From the NCBI RefSeq assembly GCF_001482285.1, contig NZ_LOEP01000033.1:145829-209828 (forward strand): a DNA stretch of 64,000 nt, read 5' to 3'. Made by a program: the position numbers and the translations under genes. Below are positions 17,892 through 27,074 of this stretch, one piece after another. This stretch comes from Haloferax sp. Q22 (GTDB lineage: Archaea > Halobacteriota > Halobacteria > Halobacteriales > Haloferacaceae). The notes under the pieces were generated by a model. It did not search any database, was not told the DNA's origin, and saw only the letters and a list, made by a program, of their open reading frames with translations. Within the stretch, counting starts at the first letter, position 1, and each line of letters opens with the position of its first letter.

Positions 17892-18986
17892 ATGAGTACG
17901 GAATCATCGGTCCGAGTCGGTATCGTCGGACTCGGAAACATCGGACACCACCACGCAGACCGCCTCGTCGACCTCGGCGCGACTCTCGTCGGCGGCCTCG
18001 ACATCCAGGCGGACGCCCGTCGTCGCTTCGCCGAGAAGTATGACGTGAACACCTACGAAGAGAAGTCGGAACTGTTCGCGGAGGTCGACGCGGTCATCAT
18101 CACCACCCCGAACCGCTTCCACGAGGAATACGCGGTCGCCGCGCTCGACGCGGGCCTCGACGTGCTGCTCGAAAAGCCGCTCGCGCACTCGCTCGAATCG
18201 GCCGAGCGAATCGCCGAGGCGGCCGAGGAGGCCGACGGCTTCTGCATGGTCGGCTTCAACAACCGCTTTGCCAACCCCGTCGAGGTCGTCCGCCACCACT
18301 ACGAGGAGGGCCGCTTCGGCGACGTCACCCACGTCGAGGCAAACTACGTCCGCCGCCGCGGCATTCCCGGCCGCGGGTCGTGGTTCACCTCGAAGAAGGT
18401 CGCGGGCGGCGGGTCGCTCATCGACATCGGCGTCCACGCAATCGACCTCGCGCTCTACTTCCTCGACTTCCCTGAGGTCGTCGAGGTCTCCGGCGTCACC
18501 CGTTCGGAGTTCGGCGACCGCGACGACTACACCTTCGTCGAGATGTGGGGCGAGGACGTGGGCCCGGAGGCCTTCGACGTGGACGACTCCGCGAGCGCGT
18601 TCATCCGCACTGAGGAGGGAACGACCATCTCCCTCGAAGTCGCGTGGGCGACGAACCGCCCGACCAACGACGAGTTCTTCCTCCGCGGCACGGAGGGCGG
18701 CGTGCGCTTCGACCGCGCGAGCCACGACCTCCAGTTCTACGAGGACGGCGTCGGCGGCGGCAACCACCTCTCGACCGCGGACGTTGAGACGCAGGACAAC
18801 GACACCCACAAGACCGAACAGGAGGCGTTCCTCGCGGCCGTCGCCGAGGGCGAACACCCCGGTCGCAACACGGTCGAACAGGGCCTCGCCGTCCAGCGCG
18901 TCATCGACGCTATCTACCGCTCGTCGGAGACGGGGAAGGCGATCCGCCTCGACGCGGTCGAGACCGAGACGCCCCCGGCGAACTGA
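17892..18986 (+). CDS. Gfo/Idh/MocA family oxidoreductase
   Basis: 364 residues. NAD(P)-binding Rossmann start VGIVGLGNIGHHHADRL (GxGxxG), signature LEKPLAHSLE with the catalytic Lys, then GGGSLIDIGVHAIDLALY, the usual D-x-x-x-H active-site strand. Probably a sugar dehydrogenase, possibly for the sugar brought in by the neighbouring importer, since this family is commonly encoded with CUT1 transporters. A TATA-like AACTTAAC lies about 30 nt upstream, so it is a separate transcript from the importer. Confidence 0.9.
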   Translation: MSTESSVRVGIVGLGNIGHHHADRLVDLGATLVGGLDIQADARRRFAEKYDVNTYEEKSELFAEVDAVIITTPNRFHEEYAVAALDAGLDVLLEKPLAHSLESAERIAEAAEEADGFCMVGFNNRFANPVEVVRHHYEEGRFGDVTHVEANYVRRRGIPGRGSWFTSKKVAGGGSLIDIGVHAIDLALYFLDFPEVVEVSGVTRSEFGDRDDYTFVEMWGEDVGPEAFDVDDSASAFIRTEEGTTISLEVAWATNRPTNDEFFLRGTEGGVRFDRASHDLQFYEDGVGGGNHLSTADVETQDNDTHKTEQEAFLAAVAEGEHPGRNTVEQGLAVQRVIDAIYRSSETGKAIRLDAVETETPPAN

Positions 18987-19028
18987 CCACCGCGAACGCG
19001 AACACCCCACAGTCCCACTTTTCACACC

Positions 19029-19826
19029 ATGTCCGTCATCGACTCACTCAAGCGCCCGGAGCACACCGGCGAGAACCGCTGTCTGCCGTGTACCGCCGTC
19101 AACATCGCGCTGGTCGTCCTCGTCGGCCTCGCGGTTAGCGTGCTCTCGCCGCTGGTCGGCTTCGTCGTCCTCGTCGGCGGCGCGCTCGCCGTGTACCTGC
19201 GGGGCTACGTCGTCCCCGGGACCCCCTCGTTCGCGCCGCGGCTCGTCTCTGCGCTCGGCCTCGCCGAGTACTTCGAACACGGCGACGACGGCGGCCCCGA
19301 CCGCCGGTCGGAGTCGCTCGACGCCAACGTCGACCCCGACGTGATGCTCTCGACGCTCCTGAACGCCGGGGTTCTCGTCGAGGAGGAAGACGGCCTGTTT
19401 CTCGCCGACGACGCCCGCGAGGAGTGGGAGTCGACGATGGCGACGCTCCGAAAGACCACCGACGAGGAACTGGCCGAGGCGGTCGCCAACGCAGTCCCGT
19501 TCGATGCGACGGTCGACGCCGAGTTCGATGGCATCTCGCTGGACGGTCCCTCGATGTCCGTGTGGATTTCGCGGCCGCAGGCCATCGCGGACGTGGCGAC
19601 GCTCTACACGGTCGTCGAGCGCGGGGTCGACCCGATGGTCGCGCTCGCGGCCACGGAGCCGATGCGGATGTTCACCGAGGTCTGTCCGGACTGCGGCGGC
19701 CCGGTCGAGGAGACGACGACGCGCAACTGCTGCGGCGGCACCGCGGGGCTGTACGACTCGCCGGAACACGAGGTGCTCGGCTGTGCGGACTGCGGCGCGG
19801 TCGTCTACGAGTTCCCCGACGAGTAG
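19029..19826 (+). CDS. Haloarchaeal membrane protein with C-terminal zinc ribbon
   Basis: 265 residues. N-terminal CLPCTAVNI motif before one or two transmembrane helices (VVLVGLAVSVLSPLVGFVVLVGGALAVYL), then a soluble acidic middle and a C-terminal Cys-rich module: CPDCGGPVEE ... NCCGG ... GCADCGAVVYEF, consistent with a zinc ribbon. No enzyme motif recognised. It is located between the dehydrogenase gene (43 nt upstream) and the convergent trmB gene. Function unknown. Confidence 0.75.
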   Translation: MSVIDSLKRPEHTGENRCLPCTAVNIALVVLVGLAVSVLSPLVGFVVLVGGALAVYLRGYVVPGTPSFAPRLVSALGLAEYFEHGDDGGPDRRSESLDANVDPDVMLSTLLNAGVLVEEEDGLFLADDAREEWESTMATLRKTTDEELAEAVANAVPFDATVDAEFDGISLDGPSMSVWISRPQAIADVATLYTVVERGVDPMVALAATEPMRMFTEVCPDCGGPVEETTTRNCCGGTAGLYDSPEHEVLGCADCGAVVYEFPDE

Positions 19827-19886
19827 CCGCTGCTGGCGGGGACTGACCGAGCCGAAAAGACACGAGCGGAAACTGACGACGCGGCT

Positions 19887-20948
19887 TCAGACGATTTCGT
19901 CGCGGTTCGGAACCTCGTCGCGGCCGAGCAGAATCTCCTGTCCTTCCACGTCTTCGAGCGCGGCGACCAGTCCGCCGACCTCGACGACGCCCTCCTCGGT
20001 CTCGATGTGGAGCGACGCGACCTCCTCCGTGTCCTCGAAGGCCGTCTCGATGACGCGCCCTTCGACCACGATGGGGTCGCCCGTCTCGATGTCGCGGCCG
20101 GAGACGGAGGCGTAGAAGTCGCCTTCTATCTCGCGGATATCCTTGACGGCCCGACGGATAGAGGCGTAGCGGCGTGGGAACGGCCGGCGCTTGCCGTTGG
20201 CGACGATAGTCTCGGCGGTGCTCCAGAGGACGGTCCCGAAGAAGCCGCTCACGAGGAAGCCGAGCGCGGAGCGGTTGAAGATGACGCCGTAGCGGTCGCG
20301 GTCATCGCGGAGGGCGTCTTGGGTCGCGTAGATGGAGTACTCGCCGTCGGCGACTGCGAGGACGGGCGAGGTGATGCCGCGGCGGGCGCGGGCGATGGTC
20401 GCCACGTCGAGGTAGTTGAACTCGTCCGGGTCGGGCGCGCGGGAGGCCGGCGTCACGAGCAGGTCGATGCTGACGCCGCTGTCGATGGCCGCCGCGAGGT
20501 CGTCGCGGAAGCGACGAAGCAGGTCGGGCGTCAACGAGAGCACGAGTTCGTACTCCGCGGCCTCGATAATCTCCTCGATGTAGCGGAGGATGGTCGACCG
20601 CGACTTGACGAGCGAGACGGCCTCGGTGTCGCGGGCGGGGGCGGTGTAGCGCGCCTCCAGTTCCTCGATGAGCTCCTCAAGCGAGGTCTTGACGTTCGCG
20701 AAAGCGTCGTCGGGGTCGACCGCGACGATTTTCATCGGGCGCGACTCGCGGAGTTCGACGAGGCCGCGGTCCGACAGGCTCCGGACCGTGTCGTACACCC
20801 GCGGCTGGGGGATGCTGGTTCGGTCGGCGATTTCGCTCGCCGTCAACTGTCCGTGTTCGAGGACGGCCAGATACGCGTCTATCTCGTACTCGCCGAGGTT
20901 GAAGCGCTCACCGACTCGCTCCATGGTGAGCCGCAGTTCGTCAGCCAT
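19887..20948 (-). CDS. trmB: TrmB-family sugar-sensing transcriptional regulator
   Basis: 353 residues from the ATG giving [13 protein letters not shown]; 26 upstream in-frame codons run through the operator and are not included. Winged helix at about 20-80 ([38 protein letters not shown]), then the sugar-binding TrmB domain ([29 protein letters not shown]). In Halobacterium and Haloferax TrmB is the glucose-responsive switch between glycolytic and gluconeogenic programmes; whether this is that orthologue is inferred from the ABC-importer neighbourhood and the operator in its own promoter. Confidence 0.9.
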   Translation of the reverse strand: MADELRLTMERVGERFNLGEYEIDAYLAVLEHGQLTASEIADRTSIPQPRVYDTVRSLSDRGLVELRESRPMKIVAVDPDDAFANVKTSLEELIEELEARYTAPARDTEAVSLVKSRSTILRYIEEIIEAAEYELVLSLTPDLLRRFRDDLAAAIDSGVSIDLLVTPASRAPDPDEFNYLDVATIARARRGITSPVLAVADGEYSIYATQDALRDDRDRYGVIFNRSALGFLVSGFFGTVLWSTAETIVANGKRRPFPRRYASIRRAVKDIREIEGDFYASVSGRDIETGDPIVVEGRVIETAFEDTEEVASLHIETEEGVVEVGGLVAALEDVEGQEILLGRDEVPNRDEIV

Positions 20949-20981
20949 AGTCGTGACGTGTACGGCATCACCTAAATCATT

Positions 20982-20997
20982 TACTGAAATCCGAGTA
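20982..20997 (+). promoter_or_regulatory. TrmB operator, TACT-N7-GAGTA
   Basis: TACTGAAATCCGAGTA matches exactly the TACT-(N7-8)-GAGTA consensus reported for Halobacterium TrmB. It lies 34 to 49 nt upstream of the trmB start codon, overlapping the expected BRE/TATA position (AGTAAATGATTTAGG read on the minus strand), so binding should autorepress trmB. Confidence 0.7.
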
Positions 20998-21077
20998 GCA
21001 CGAAATTCCGAAAACAAGTGGCACAAGCCGTAGCAGGGCTGCCGTCGAGTGTCGCGGGTCGGCGGGCGGGTTGGAGC

Positions 21078-21818
21078 TCACATGTACATTCGGTCCTCGG
21101 GGAGCTCCGCCTCGCTGTCGCGGAGTCGCTCGGCGAGCTCGGCGTAGTACTGCTGGACCTCGGCCGCGAACGACTCCAGCGGCGAGGAGTCGACGCCGAG
21201 GTCGTACACGTCGTTGGCGGCGTCGACGAGGCGGATGGCCGCCTCCACGTCGGGGACCTGCGCGTGGACGGGCGTGACGTAGACGCCGACGCCGAGGGGC
21301 GACCCGATACCGCGCTCGACGAGCGCCGCGTTGGTGCCGTCGAAGAAGCCCCGACCCATCGGGGGGATGTCGCTGTCGGCGAGTCGCGCCTCGCGGTAGT
21401 CGTCGGTGGCGATGTAGAACACGCGGTGTTCGTCCGGGCCGTGGGCCATCGGAATCCCCGAGAGGACGGCGAGTTCCTCGACTTGATTGCGCTCTGTCCA
21501 CTCAAGGATGGCGTTGCCGAACTGGGTGCCGTGGACTGCCGGGACGAACAGTTCGCCGACGAGGACGGTCACGTCGAGGTCCTCGCGGGAGAACAGTCGG
21601 GTGTGGTGTCGGGGCCGCCCGTCCTCGAAGGGGGTCACCGCCGGGAGGCCTTCGACGGTGAGGTGGCCGGTCTGTTCGAGGTCGAGGTGGTCGACGATGA
21701 AGTCGACGGCCGTGAGTCCGGCGAGTCCGAACGACGAAAAGCCACAGAGGAGTGCTCGGCTGGGCGGCGTCTCGTGGGTGATGCGGAAGTCGGGGCGGGC
21801 GCTCGTCGCGTTGACCAT
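21078..21818 (-). CDS. Proteasome assembly chaperone (PAC2) family protein
   Basis: 246 residues from the ATG giving MVNATSARPDF. PAC2-fold features: LLCGFSSFGLAGLTAVDFIVDHLDL, FSREDLDVTVLVGELFVP, ILEWTERNQVEELAVLSGIPMAHGP and GRGFFDGTNAALVERGI. Archaeal members (PbaA-like) resemble eukaryotic PAC2, but their partners vary, so a proteasome role is only suggested by the family. An adjacent AAA unfoldase gene (cdc48) is over 12 kb away. Lies upstream of nothing on the same strand until trmB, 129 nt further. Confidence 0.85.
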   Translation of the reverse strand: MVNATSARPDFRITHETPPSRALLCGFSSFGLAGLTAVDFIVDHLDLEQTGHLTVEGLPAVTPFEDGRPRHHTRLFSREDLDVTVLVGELFVPAVHGTQFGNAILEWTERNQVEELAVLSGIPMAHGPDEHRVFYIATDDYREARLADSDIPPMGRGFFDGTNAALVERGIGSPLGVGVYVTPVHAQVPDVEAAIRLVDAANDVYDLGVDSSPLESFAAEVQQYYAELAERLRDSEAELPEDRMYM

Positions 21819-21911
21819 GCAGATACTGCGACGCCCCGACACTTAGCCGTTCACCGCGACCGAACCCTCGGAGTAACAACCCTTTTTTCGCCGCTCTTCG
21901 TTGCGGTTTCC

Positions 21912-23096
21912 ATGCACGGAGTCGAGGGGGTTGCCGACGCGTCGGGCGCGGTCGGCGGGACGCTGACGGCGGGGAGCCACGTCGCGGTCGCTCCGCTCCA
22001 GTCGACGGCGGTCGAACCGCCGGCGTTCGTGCCGGACTACTTCCTGTTTCCGGGGTGGCGAATCGTCGTCGCCCTCGTCATCGTCACCCTGTCGGTCGCG
22101 CTGTCGAAGTACGCTGTCCGTCTGATCGGTCGGCCGGTCGCCCGGCAGTTCCGCCGCCAGAGCGTCGCCCAGACCATCCTGCGAATCGTTCGTCTCGCCA
22201 TCGTCCTCGTCGGCGTCGGCGTCGGGGCGAACGTCCTCGGCCTCGAACTCGGCGACATCGTCCTCTCGGTGACGGTGTTCTCGGCGGTGCTCGGTATCGT
22301 CCTCGCGCCCATCGTCGGGAGCATCATCAACGGGGTGTTCGTCCTCTCGGACCAGCCGTTCGAAATCGGCGACATGATAGAACTCGACGACGGCACGAAG
22401 GGCTTCATCGACGAGATAACGCTGAGCTACACGAAGATATTCACCCTCGACAACACCTTTCTCGTGATGTCGAACTCGAACATCCGCGACCGCGACGTCA
22501 TCAACTACTCCGCGGAAGACGAGCGGACCCGCCTGTCGCTCGACGTGCTCGTCACCTACGAGTCCGACATCGACGCCGCCCGCGACCTCGTCGAGCGGGC
22601 CGCCCGCGACTGCGACGCGGTGGTCGAAGGCGGGCCGGACATCCGCATCGGCAGTGCCCGCTACCCGGCGAAACCGACCGCCTACATCAACTCCTACGCC
22701 GACAACGGCGTCCTCCTGCGCCTCCGCTACTGGGCGCTGAAACCGTACAAAATCGGTCGCATCCAGTCGGAGGTCCAGACGCGCCTCTGGACGCTCGTCG
22801 AGGAGTCCGAGGCCACCGTCGAGTTCGCCTACCCGCACACCCACCTCGTCTTCGACGAGACCAGCGGGAGCCTGCACGTCACCAACGACGAGGGCGCAAA
22901 CCGACGTCACGCCACCGCGTCGCCGGCACCGGGAGCGCCCACCCAACCGGTCTCTGACGGCGAGGGCCCCGAACCCCCGGCTGACTCGGGCGACGCGGCC
23001 GACGCGACCGACGCCCCGAACTCGACGAACGCGGAGTCGGCGGCCGCCGAGACGGCGGACCCAGAATCGACGGACGCCGCCGGCGGCGACGACTGA
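21912..23096 (+). CDS. MscS-family mechanosensitive ion channel
   Basis: 394 residues. Three transmembrane helices (VALVIVTLSVALSKYAVRLI; LRIVRLAIVLVGVGVGANVL; the pore-lining TM3 at about 110-140, SVTVFSAVLGIVLAPIVGSIINGV), then the beta domain (PFEIGDMIELDDGTKGFIDEITLSYTKI) and alpha-beta vestibule. It releases solutes when turgor rises suddenly, relevant to a halophile facing dilution. The last 70 residues are a Pro/Asp/Ala/Thr-rich acidic tail with no predicted fold. The start at ATG giving MHGVEGVADAS is chosen because upstream frame overlaps the divergent gene. Confidence 0.92.
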   Translation: MHGVEGVADASGAVGGTLTAGSHVAVAPLQSTAVEPPAFVPDYFLFPGWRIVVALVIVTLSVALSKYAVRLIGRPVARQFRRQSVAQTILRIVRLAIVLVGVGVGANVLGLELGDIVLSVTVFSAVLGIVLAPIVGSIINGVFVLSDQPFEIGDMIELDDGTKGFIDEITLSYTKIFTLDNTFLVMSNSNIRDRDVINYSAEDERTRLSLDVLVTYESDIDAARDLVERAARDCDAVVEGGPDIRIGSARYPAKPTAYINSYADNGVLLRLRYWALKPYKIGRIQSEVQTRLWTLVEESEATVEFAYPHTHLVFDETSGSLHVTNDEGANRRHATASPAPGAPTQPVSDGEGPEPPADSGDAADATDAPNSTNAESAAAETADPESTDAAGGDD

Positions 23097-23175
23097 CCGG
23101 AGAACGGCGAAAACAGTCGGAGCTGGGAACCGCATCGAAACCGGGAAAACGAATCCGAACCCGAGAGCCGCCGGC

Positions 23176-23583
23176 TCAGTCGTCCGCGCGGACGGTGATG
23201 ACCGTGCAGTCGAGCTTTTCGCGGAGGAACACGTCGATGTCGGGGTCGTCGAGGAACCGCCGGAGCATCCGCCGCCAGCGGCTCGCCTGTTTCGACCCGA
23301 TGACGACGATGTCGGCCTCCTCGGCGGCGACCTCTTCGAGAATCGTCTCCTCGACGAGGAAGCCTCGGCGGACCACGTAGCGCGCGCGGACGAGCGGGCC
23401 GAACTCGGCTTCGACCGCCCGTTTGAGTTCGGTCCGCGTCACGCCGCGGTTCGACTGGTAGAGGTCGACGTGGAGGACCGTCAGTTCGGCGTCGCGCTCG
23501 CGTGCGACGCGGACGGCCTCTTCGAGCGTCGCCCGGGAGTGCTTCGAGAGGGGGTACCGAACCGGGACCACGACCCGTGTCAT
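23176..23583 (-). CDS. Universal stress protein (UspA) family
   Basis: 135 residues from ATG (MTRVVVPVRYPLSKHSR). Rossmann-like Usp fold with strand VVVPV, helix SRATLEEAVRVARERDAELTVLHVDLY and ADIVVIGSKQASRWRRMLRR. The ATP-binding G-x2-G-x9-G-(S/T) loop is absent; the C-terminal segment is instead KLDCTVITV, so it may belong to the non-ATP-binding type. Sits alone, convergent with the MscS gene. Confidence 0.8.
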   Translation of the reverse strand: MTRVVVPVRYPLSKHSRATLEEAVRVARERDAELTVLHVDLYQSNRGVTRTELKRAVEAEFGPLVRARYVVRRGFLVEETILEEVAAEEADIVVIGSKQASRWRRMLRRFLDDPDIDVFLREKLDCTVITVRADD

Positions 23584-23674
23584 ACTCCGAAGCCACTCGC
23601 TGGGTGTGCGTGAACCTTTCCCTCTCGGACGCGTTCGCCGGCGGCTGCCTCTCCGTCTCGGCCCCGCCCCACGC

Positions 23675-25054
23675 TCAGTCGTCGGCGCGGGTGGCCGACC
23701 GGCGCTCGATGCGCCCTTCGATTGCGGCGTCAAAGCCGACCTCGCGGGCGTAGCGCGCCAGCGCGTCGTGTTGAATCTCGAACTCACCGACGCGGTGAGC
23801 CTGCGTGATGGCCGGGAACTCCTGCGTGCTGTGGAGCAGGTAGTCGCTCGTGGCGACGGTGTAGCGCGCCTCGGGGTCGATTGGCTCGCCGCCGACGAAC
23901 GCCTCGACGACCTCGTCGCGGTCGTCGTCCCAGACGATGCGCGCGCCGCTGACGTGGGCGTGCCACCAGTCCGGTTCCCCGAATCCCATCTCGGCCCCGC
24001 GGGCGGCCCCGAACGCCGCCAATAGCTCCGTGCCAGTCACCTCGGCGACGACGAGGTGCTCCTCGAATGGGACGAGACTCACGAGGTCGGCGTGGGTCAC
24101 GTCGGGACCGATGGGCGGACCGGAGCGGATGCCGCCGCTGTTCTGCAGCCCCACGTCCGCGCCGGTCGCCCAGCGGTAGGCGTCGGCGATGGCGTTGCCG
24201 ACGCGGCACTCGCCAGCCGCGACGGTCTCCTCGGCGCGGTCCATCGGGCGGTCGATTCGACAGAGCACCTCGTCGAGACCGGCGGCGGCGACCCGACCCG
24301 CCAGCGCCGCGACCAGCCCCTCGTCGGCCCGGTACTCGGCGGTCCGGTGGCGGACCGTCTCGATTCGGTCGGCGGTGACGCGGACCTCCCAGACGACGTG
24401 GCCGTTCGCGCCGGGGCGGACGATCGGTACGCCGTCGACCACGTCGTCGCGCTCGGCGTGGACGTGGCCCCCGAGGACGAGGTCCACGTCGCACCGGGCG
24501 ACGAGTTCGTCGTCGCCGCTCCCGAGGTGTGAGAGCGCGACGACGAGGTCCGCGCCGTCGTCTCTGAGCGCGGCGGCCGCGTCGGCGGCGGCCGCGTAGG
24601 GGTCGGAGAAGCCGACGTCGGCCGCTTCCGGGTTGATAGTGCCGGTCGCGGGGTCGGTGACGCCGAAGAAGCCGAGGGTCAGCCCGTCCACCTCGCGGGT
24701 CGTTCGCGGGACGGTTCCCTCGTCGGCGGCGAACCGGCCGCCGTCCTCGCCGTGGACGTTGCTCGTGACCCACGTCGGCCGACTCGCGGCGACGAGTTCG
24801 CGGGTCCGGCTCGGCCCGTAGTCGAAGTCGTGGTTGCCGAACGTTTCGAGGTCGGCGTCCACGGCGTCGTAGAAGTCGAGCGCCTGTCCGCCGCGCTCGA
24901 CGAGCGAGAGGACGCCCGGCGCGGTGTTGTCGCCGGTGCCGACCACGAGCGTGTCGTCGCCGTCGAGGGCGCTGACGCAGCCCGCGAGGCGGCCGGCGCG
25001 TTCGGTGTCGTCGAAGACGTTCTCGATGTCGGAGTAGTGGAGGAGCCGAGGCAT
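23675..25054 (-). CDS. Bifunctional metallophosphatase/5'-nucleotidase
   Basis: 459 residues. N-terminal calcineurin-like domain with the dimetal ligands in LLHYSDIENV, GTGDNTAPG, TFGNHDFDYG and LGGHVHAE; C-terminal 5'-nucleotidase domain with GNAIADAYRWATGADVGLQNSGGIRSG and YTVATSDYLLHS. Hydrolyses nucleotide monophosphates or similar esters. No signal peptide is visible, so unlike most bacterial UshA-type enzymes it is probably cytoplasmic; the first metal motif is HYSDIEN rather than the usual HTND-x-H. Monocistronic. Confidence 0.9.
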   Translation of the reverse strand: MPRLLHYSDIENVFDDTERAGRLAGCVSALDGDDTLVVGTGDNTAPGVLSLVERGGQALDFYDAVDADLETFGNHDFDYGPSRTRELVAASRPTWVTSNVHGEDGGRFAADEGTVPRTTREVDGLTLGFFGVTDPATGTINPEAADVGFSDPYAAAADAAAALRDDGADLVVALSHLGSGDDELVARCDVDLVLGGHVHAERDDVVDGVPIVRPGANGHVVWEVRVTADRIETVRHRTAEYRADEGLVAALAGRVAAAGLDEVLCRIDRPMDRAEETVAAGECRVGNAIADAYRWATGADVGLQNSGGIRSGPPIGPDVTHADLVSLVPFEEHLVVAEVTGTELLAAFGAARGAEMGFGEPDWWHAHVSGARIVWDDDRDEVVEAFVGGEPIDPEARYTVATSDYLLHSTQEFPAITQAHRVGEFEIQHDALARYAREVGFDAAIEGRIERRSATRADD

Positions 25055-25172
25055 TCGCTTCTCGAATGTGGCGATGCGGGTGGATAAGAAGCCGTCGGGA
25101 CGGCCCGCGGGCGGGCGAGACGGCGCGGAACCGGCGCGGCCGTCATCGCCTCGGCGCGGGTGAGCGTCGTCT

Positions 25173-25385
25173 CTACTCGCCGTCTTTCCCTTCGAGTTCG
25201 AACGCGACTTCGACCTCGGCTTGGTACTCCCGGGTCTCGACGGACGCGAGTTCGACGCCGAGTTCCTTTACCTCGACCCAGTGGACGCCCGCGAGCGTCT
25301 CCTCGGCGCGGTTAATCGCGTCGTCGACGGCGGCGTCGAAACTCTCTGCACTCCGACCGACAAGGGTGATTTTCTTGAACACCAT
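25173..25385 (-). CDS. Dodecin (flavin-binding)
   Basis: 70 residues, the standard length. One strand-helix-strand-strand unit: [44 protein letters not shown], then the strand [11 protein letters not shown]. The conserved Trp (VHWVEV) and Gln (EYQAEV) stack against the riboflavin or lumiflavin pair in haloarchaeal dodecin, which stores flavin as a dodecamer. Monocistronic. Confidence 0.92.
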   Translation of the reverse strand: MVFKKITLVGRSAESFDAAVDDAINRAEETLAGVHWVEVKELGVELASVETREYQAEVEVAFELEGKDGE

Positions 25386-25504
25386 CTCGTCGGACCCTTC
25401 GTCTTACTATCACAAATAATCGTCCCCGACTCGGCGGCGAGGCGGGTGGGAAAAAGGAGGTGAACGGGACGGACGGAGCGATCCGCGGCGCGTCGTCGCG
25501 GGAC

Positions 25505-26314
25505 TCACTCGTCGGGACGGTACGAACGAGCGGTCTCGGCGCGCGCCGCGACGAGCCGCCGGCCCCACGCCACGGCCGATGGTTCGTAGCTCACGACCAG
25601 TGCCTCCGGGCCGCCCATGTGGTCGTAGACGACGACCGTGACCGAAGCCGTCGTCGGGCGGTCCATGACCACGACGCCGAACCCCGGTTCGTCCTCGACC
25701 GCGGAGACGCGGACGCCGGCGTCGACGATGGCGTCGAGGCCGTCGGGGTAGCGCTTCGAAAGCCAGTCGAGGGACTCCGCCGAGAGGACGAGCGTGGCGC
25801 TGTCGCCGAGCCGCGCGAGCTGTTCGCGTGCTTCGGGCCAGATGCTGAACAGGAACGGGCCGTTGAATCCGGTGAGTGTCGTCACCTCGCTGATATCGAA
25901 ATCGAGCGGGGCCCGCTGTTCCATCTCCGAAAGGTTGCTGGTGCAGACGACCGCGTTGCGGAACAGCGAGGGCGGCGGACTGACCGACTCGGGAAGGCGG
26001 TCGAGTAGTGGGACCGCGTCGAGCACGTTCGCCATCGATCGGAGCGCCTCGTCGTGTGTCTCCAAAGCGACGCGACCCGCGCTCGTGGCGACGAAGCCGC
26101 CGTTCGATCGCTCGACGAGTCCGAGCCGGACGAGGCGCTCGACGCCGCGGTCGACGGTGGACCGAGAGACCGAGAGCGCGCGGACGAGGTCGGCCTTCGA
26201 AAGCGGCTCCGACGAGAGCGCCTGGAGGAGTCGACGGCGGCGGCCGACCGCCTCGAACGCGTCGGCCGCGTCTCCGCCCTCGTCTTCGTCCTCGTCACCA
26301 ATCCAACTCGACAT
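25505..26314 (-). CDS. HTH transcriptional regulator, FilR1/DUF1724 type
   Basis: 269 residues. Winged helix near the N-terminus (RRRLLQALSSEPLSKADLVRALSVSRSTVDRGVERLVRLGLVER), then the C-terminal domain shared with methanogenesis regulator FilR1-type proteins (COG4742): PESVSPPPSLFRNAVVCTSN, ATLVLSAESLDWLSKRYP. These are a large haloarchaeal regulator family with unknown ligands. A homologue with a similar layout is at 60566-61369. A large Asp/Glu-rich N-terminal tag precedes the HTH. Confidence 0.85.
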   Translation of the reverse strand: MSSWIGDEDEDEGGDAADAFEAVGRRRRLLQALSSEPLSKADLVRALSVSRSTVDRGVERLVRLGLVERSNGGFVATSAGRVALETHDEALRSMANVLDAVPLLDRLPESVSPPPSLFRNAVVCTSNLSEMEQRAPLDFDISEVTTLTGFNGPFLFSIWPEAREQLARLGDSATLVLSAESLDWLSKRYPDGLDAIVDAGVRVSAVEDEPGFGVVVMDRPTTASVTVVVYDHMGGPEALVVSYEPSAVAWGRRLVAARAETARSYRPDE

Positions 26315-26414
26315 CGGTATGAACGTCTCAGGGCGTACACAAATGTATATCGGGACTCCGGATATTCACCCGTATCCGGGAGGGACCGGGCGAACCTACG
26401 ACCGTGCCGACGTG

Positions 26415-27074
26415 TCAACGAGGTGTTGATTCGAGCCGTTTCTGCAACGCGCCGACTACGTCGGAGAGGTGTGCAGTCCCCCAGATAGCGACGATAATCC
26501 CACCGACGGCGTCGAACACGAGGTCGAGGAGCGTGTCGTCGAGGCCGTACTGCGTCAGCACCGACCCGGTACCTGCGAGCGCGGCGACCCCCGAGATAGC
26601 GAACTCGATGACCTCCCAGAAGACCCCGAACGCGAGGACGAAAAGCAGGATGAACACGAACATGAACCGCGGCGGCAGGTAGATGTCCGCCGTGTGCTCG
26701 TCGACCGCGCGGACGGTCGCGTAGCCGGCGGCCGCGACGACCGACGACGACAGCGCGTGCGTGAGGTGGTCCCACCACCAGACGCCCGCGTAGAAACTGG
26801 TCTCCGAACCGGGGAGGCCGACCGTGCCGAGCGCGTGGAGAAACGCCGCCGAGGATATCCAGAGCGTCAGCCCGGCGTCCATCGGGATGCGGTAGTCACG
26901 TTCGAGTAGCGCCGGGAGGTAGGTCACCCCGAGCCCGACGAGCGCGTTGACGACGATGCCGAGGTTCCCGCGGTCGAGGCCGATGAAGACGAGCCCGACG
27001 AGGACGACCTGCATCGCCCGCGAGAGCTGGCGCTGGCGTCGCGCGTCGATGTGGAGGTGCGAGCGAATCCTCAC
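26415..27074 (-). CDS. Membrane protein, DUF2238/YjdF-like
   Basis: 219 residues with about five transmembrane helices. Conserved polar residues in membrane context: AGVWWWDHLTHALSSSVVAA, FGVFWEVIEFA and YGLDDTLLDLVFDAVGG, the D-H-x-x-H, E-x-x-E and D-T-x-D-x-x-D patterns of the YjdF/DUF2238 family. Function unknown. Its ATG overlaps by 4 nt the end of the next upstream gene, which encodes another membrane protein, so the two form an operon. Confidence 0.8.
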   Translation of the reverse strand: MRIRSHLHIDARRQRQLSRAMQVVLVGLVFIGLDRGNLGIVVNALVGLGVTYLPALLERDYRIPMDAGLTLWISSAAFLHALGTVGLPGSETSFYAGVWWWDHLTHALSSSVVAAAGYATVRAVDEHTADIYLPPRFMFVFILLFVLAFGVFWEVIEFAISGVAALAGTGSVLTQYGLDDTLLDLVFDAVGGIIVAIWGTAHLSDVVGALQKRLESTPR

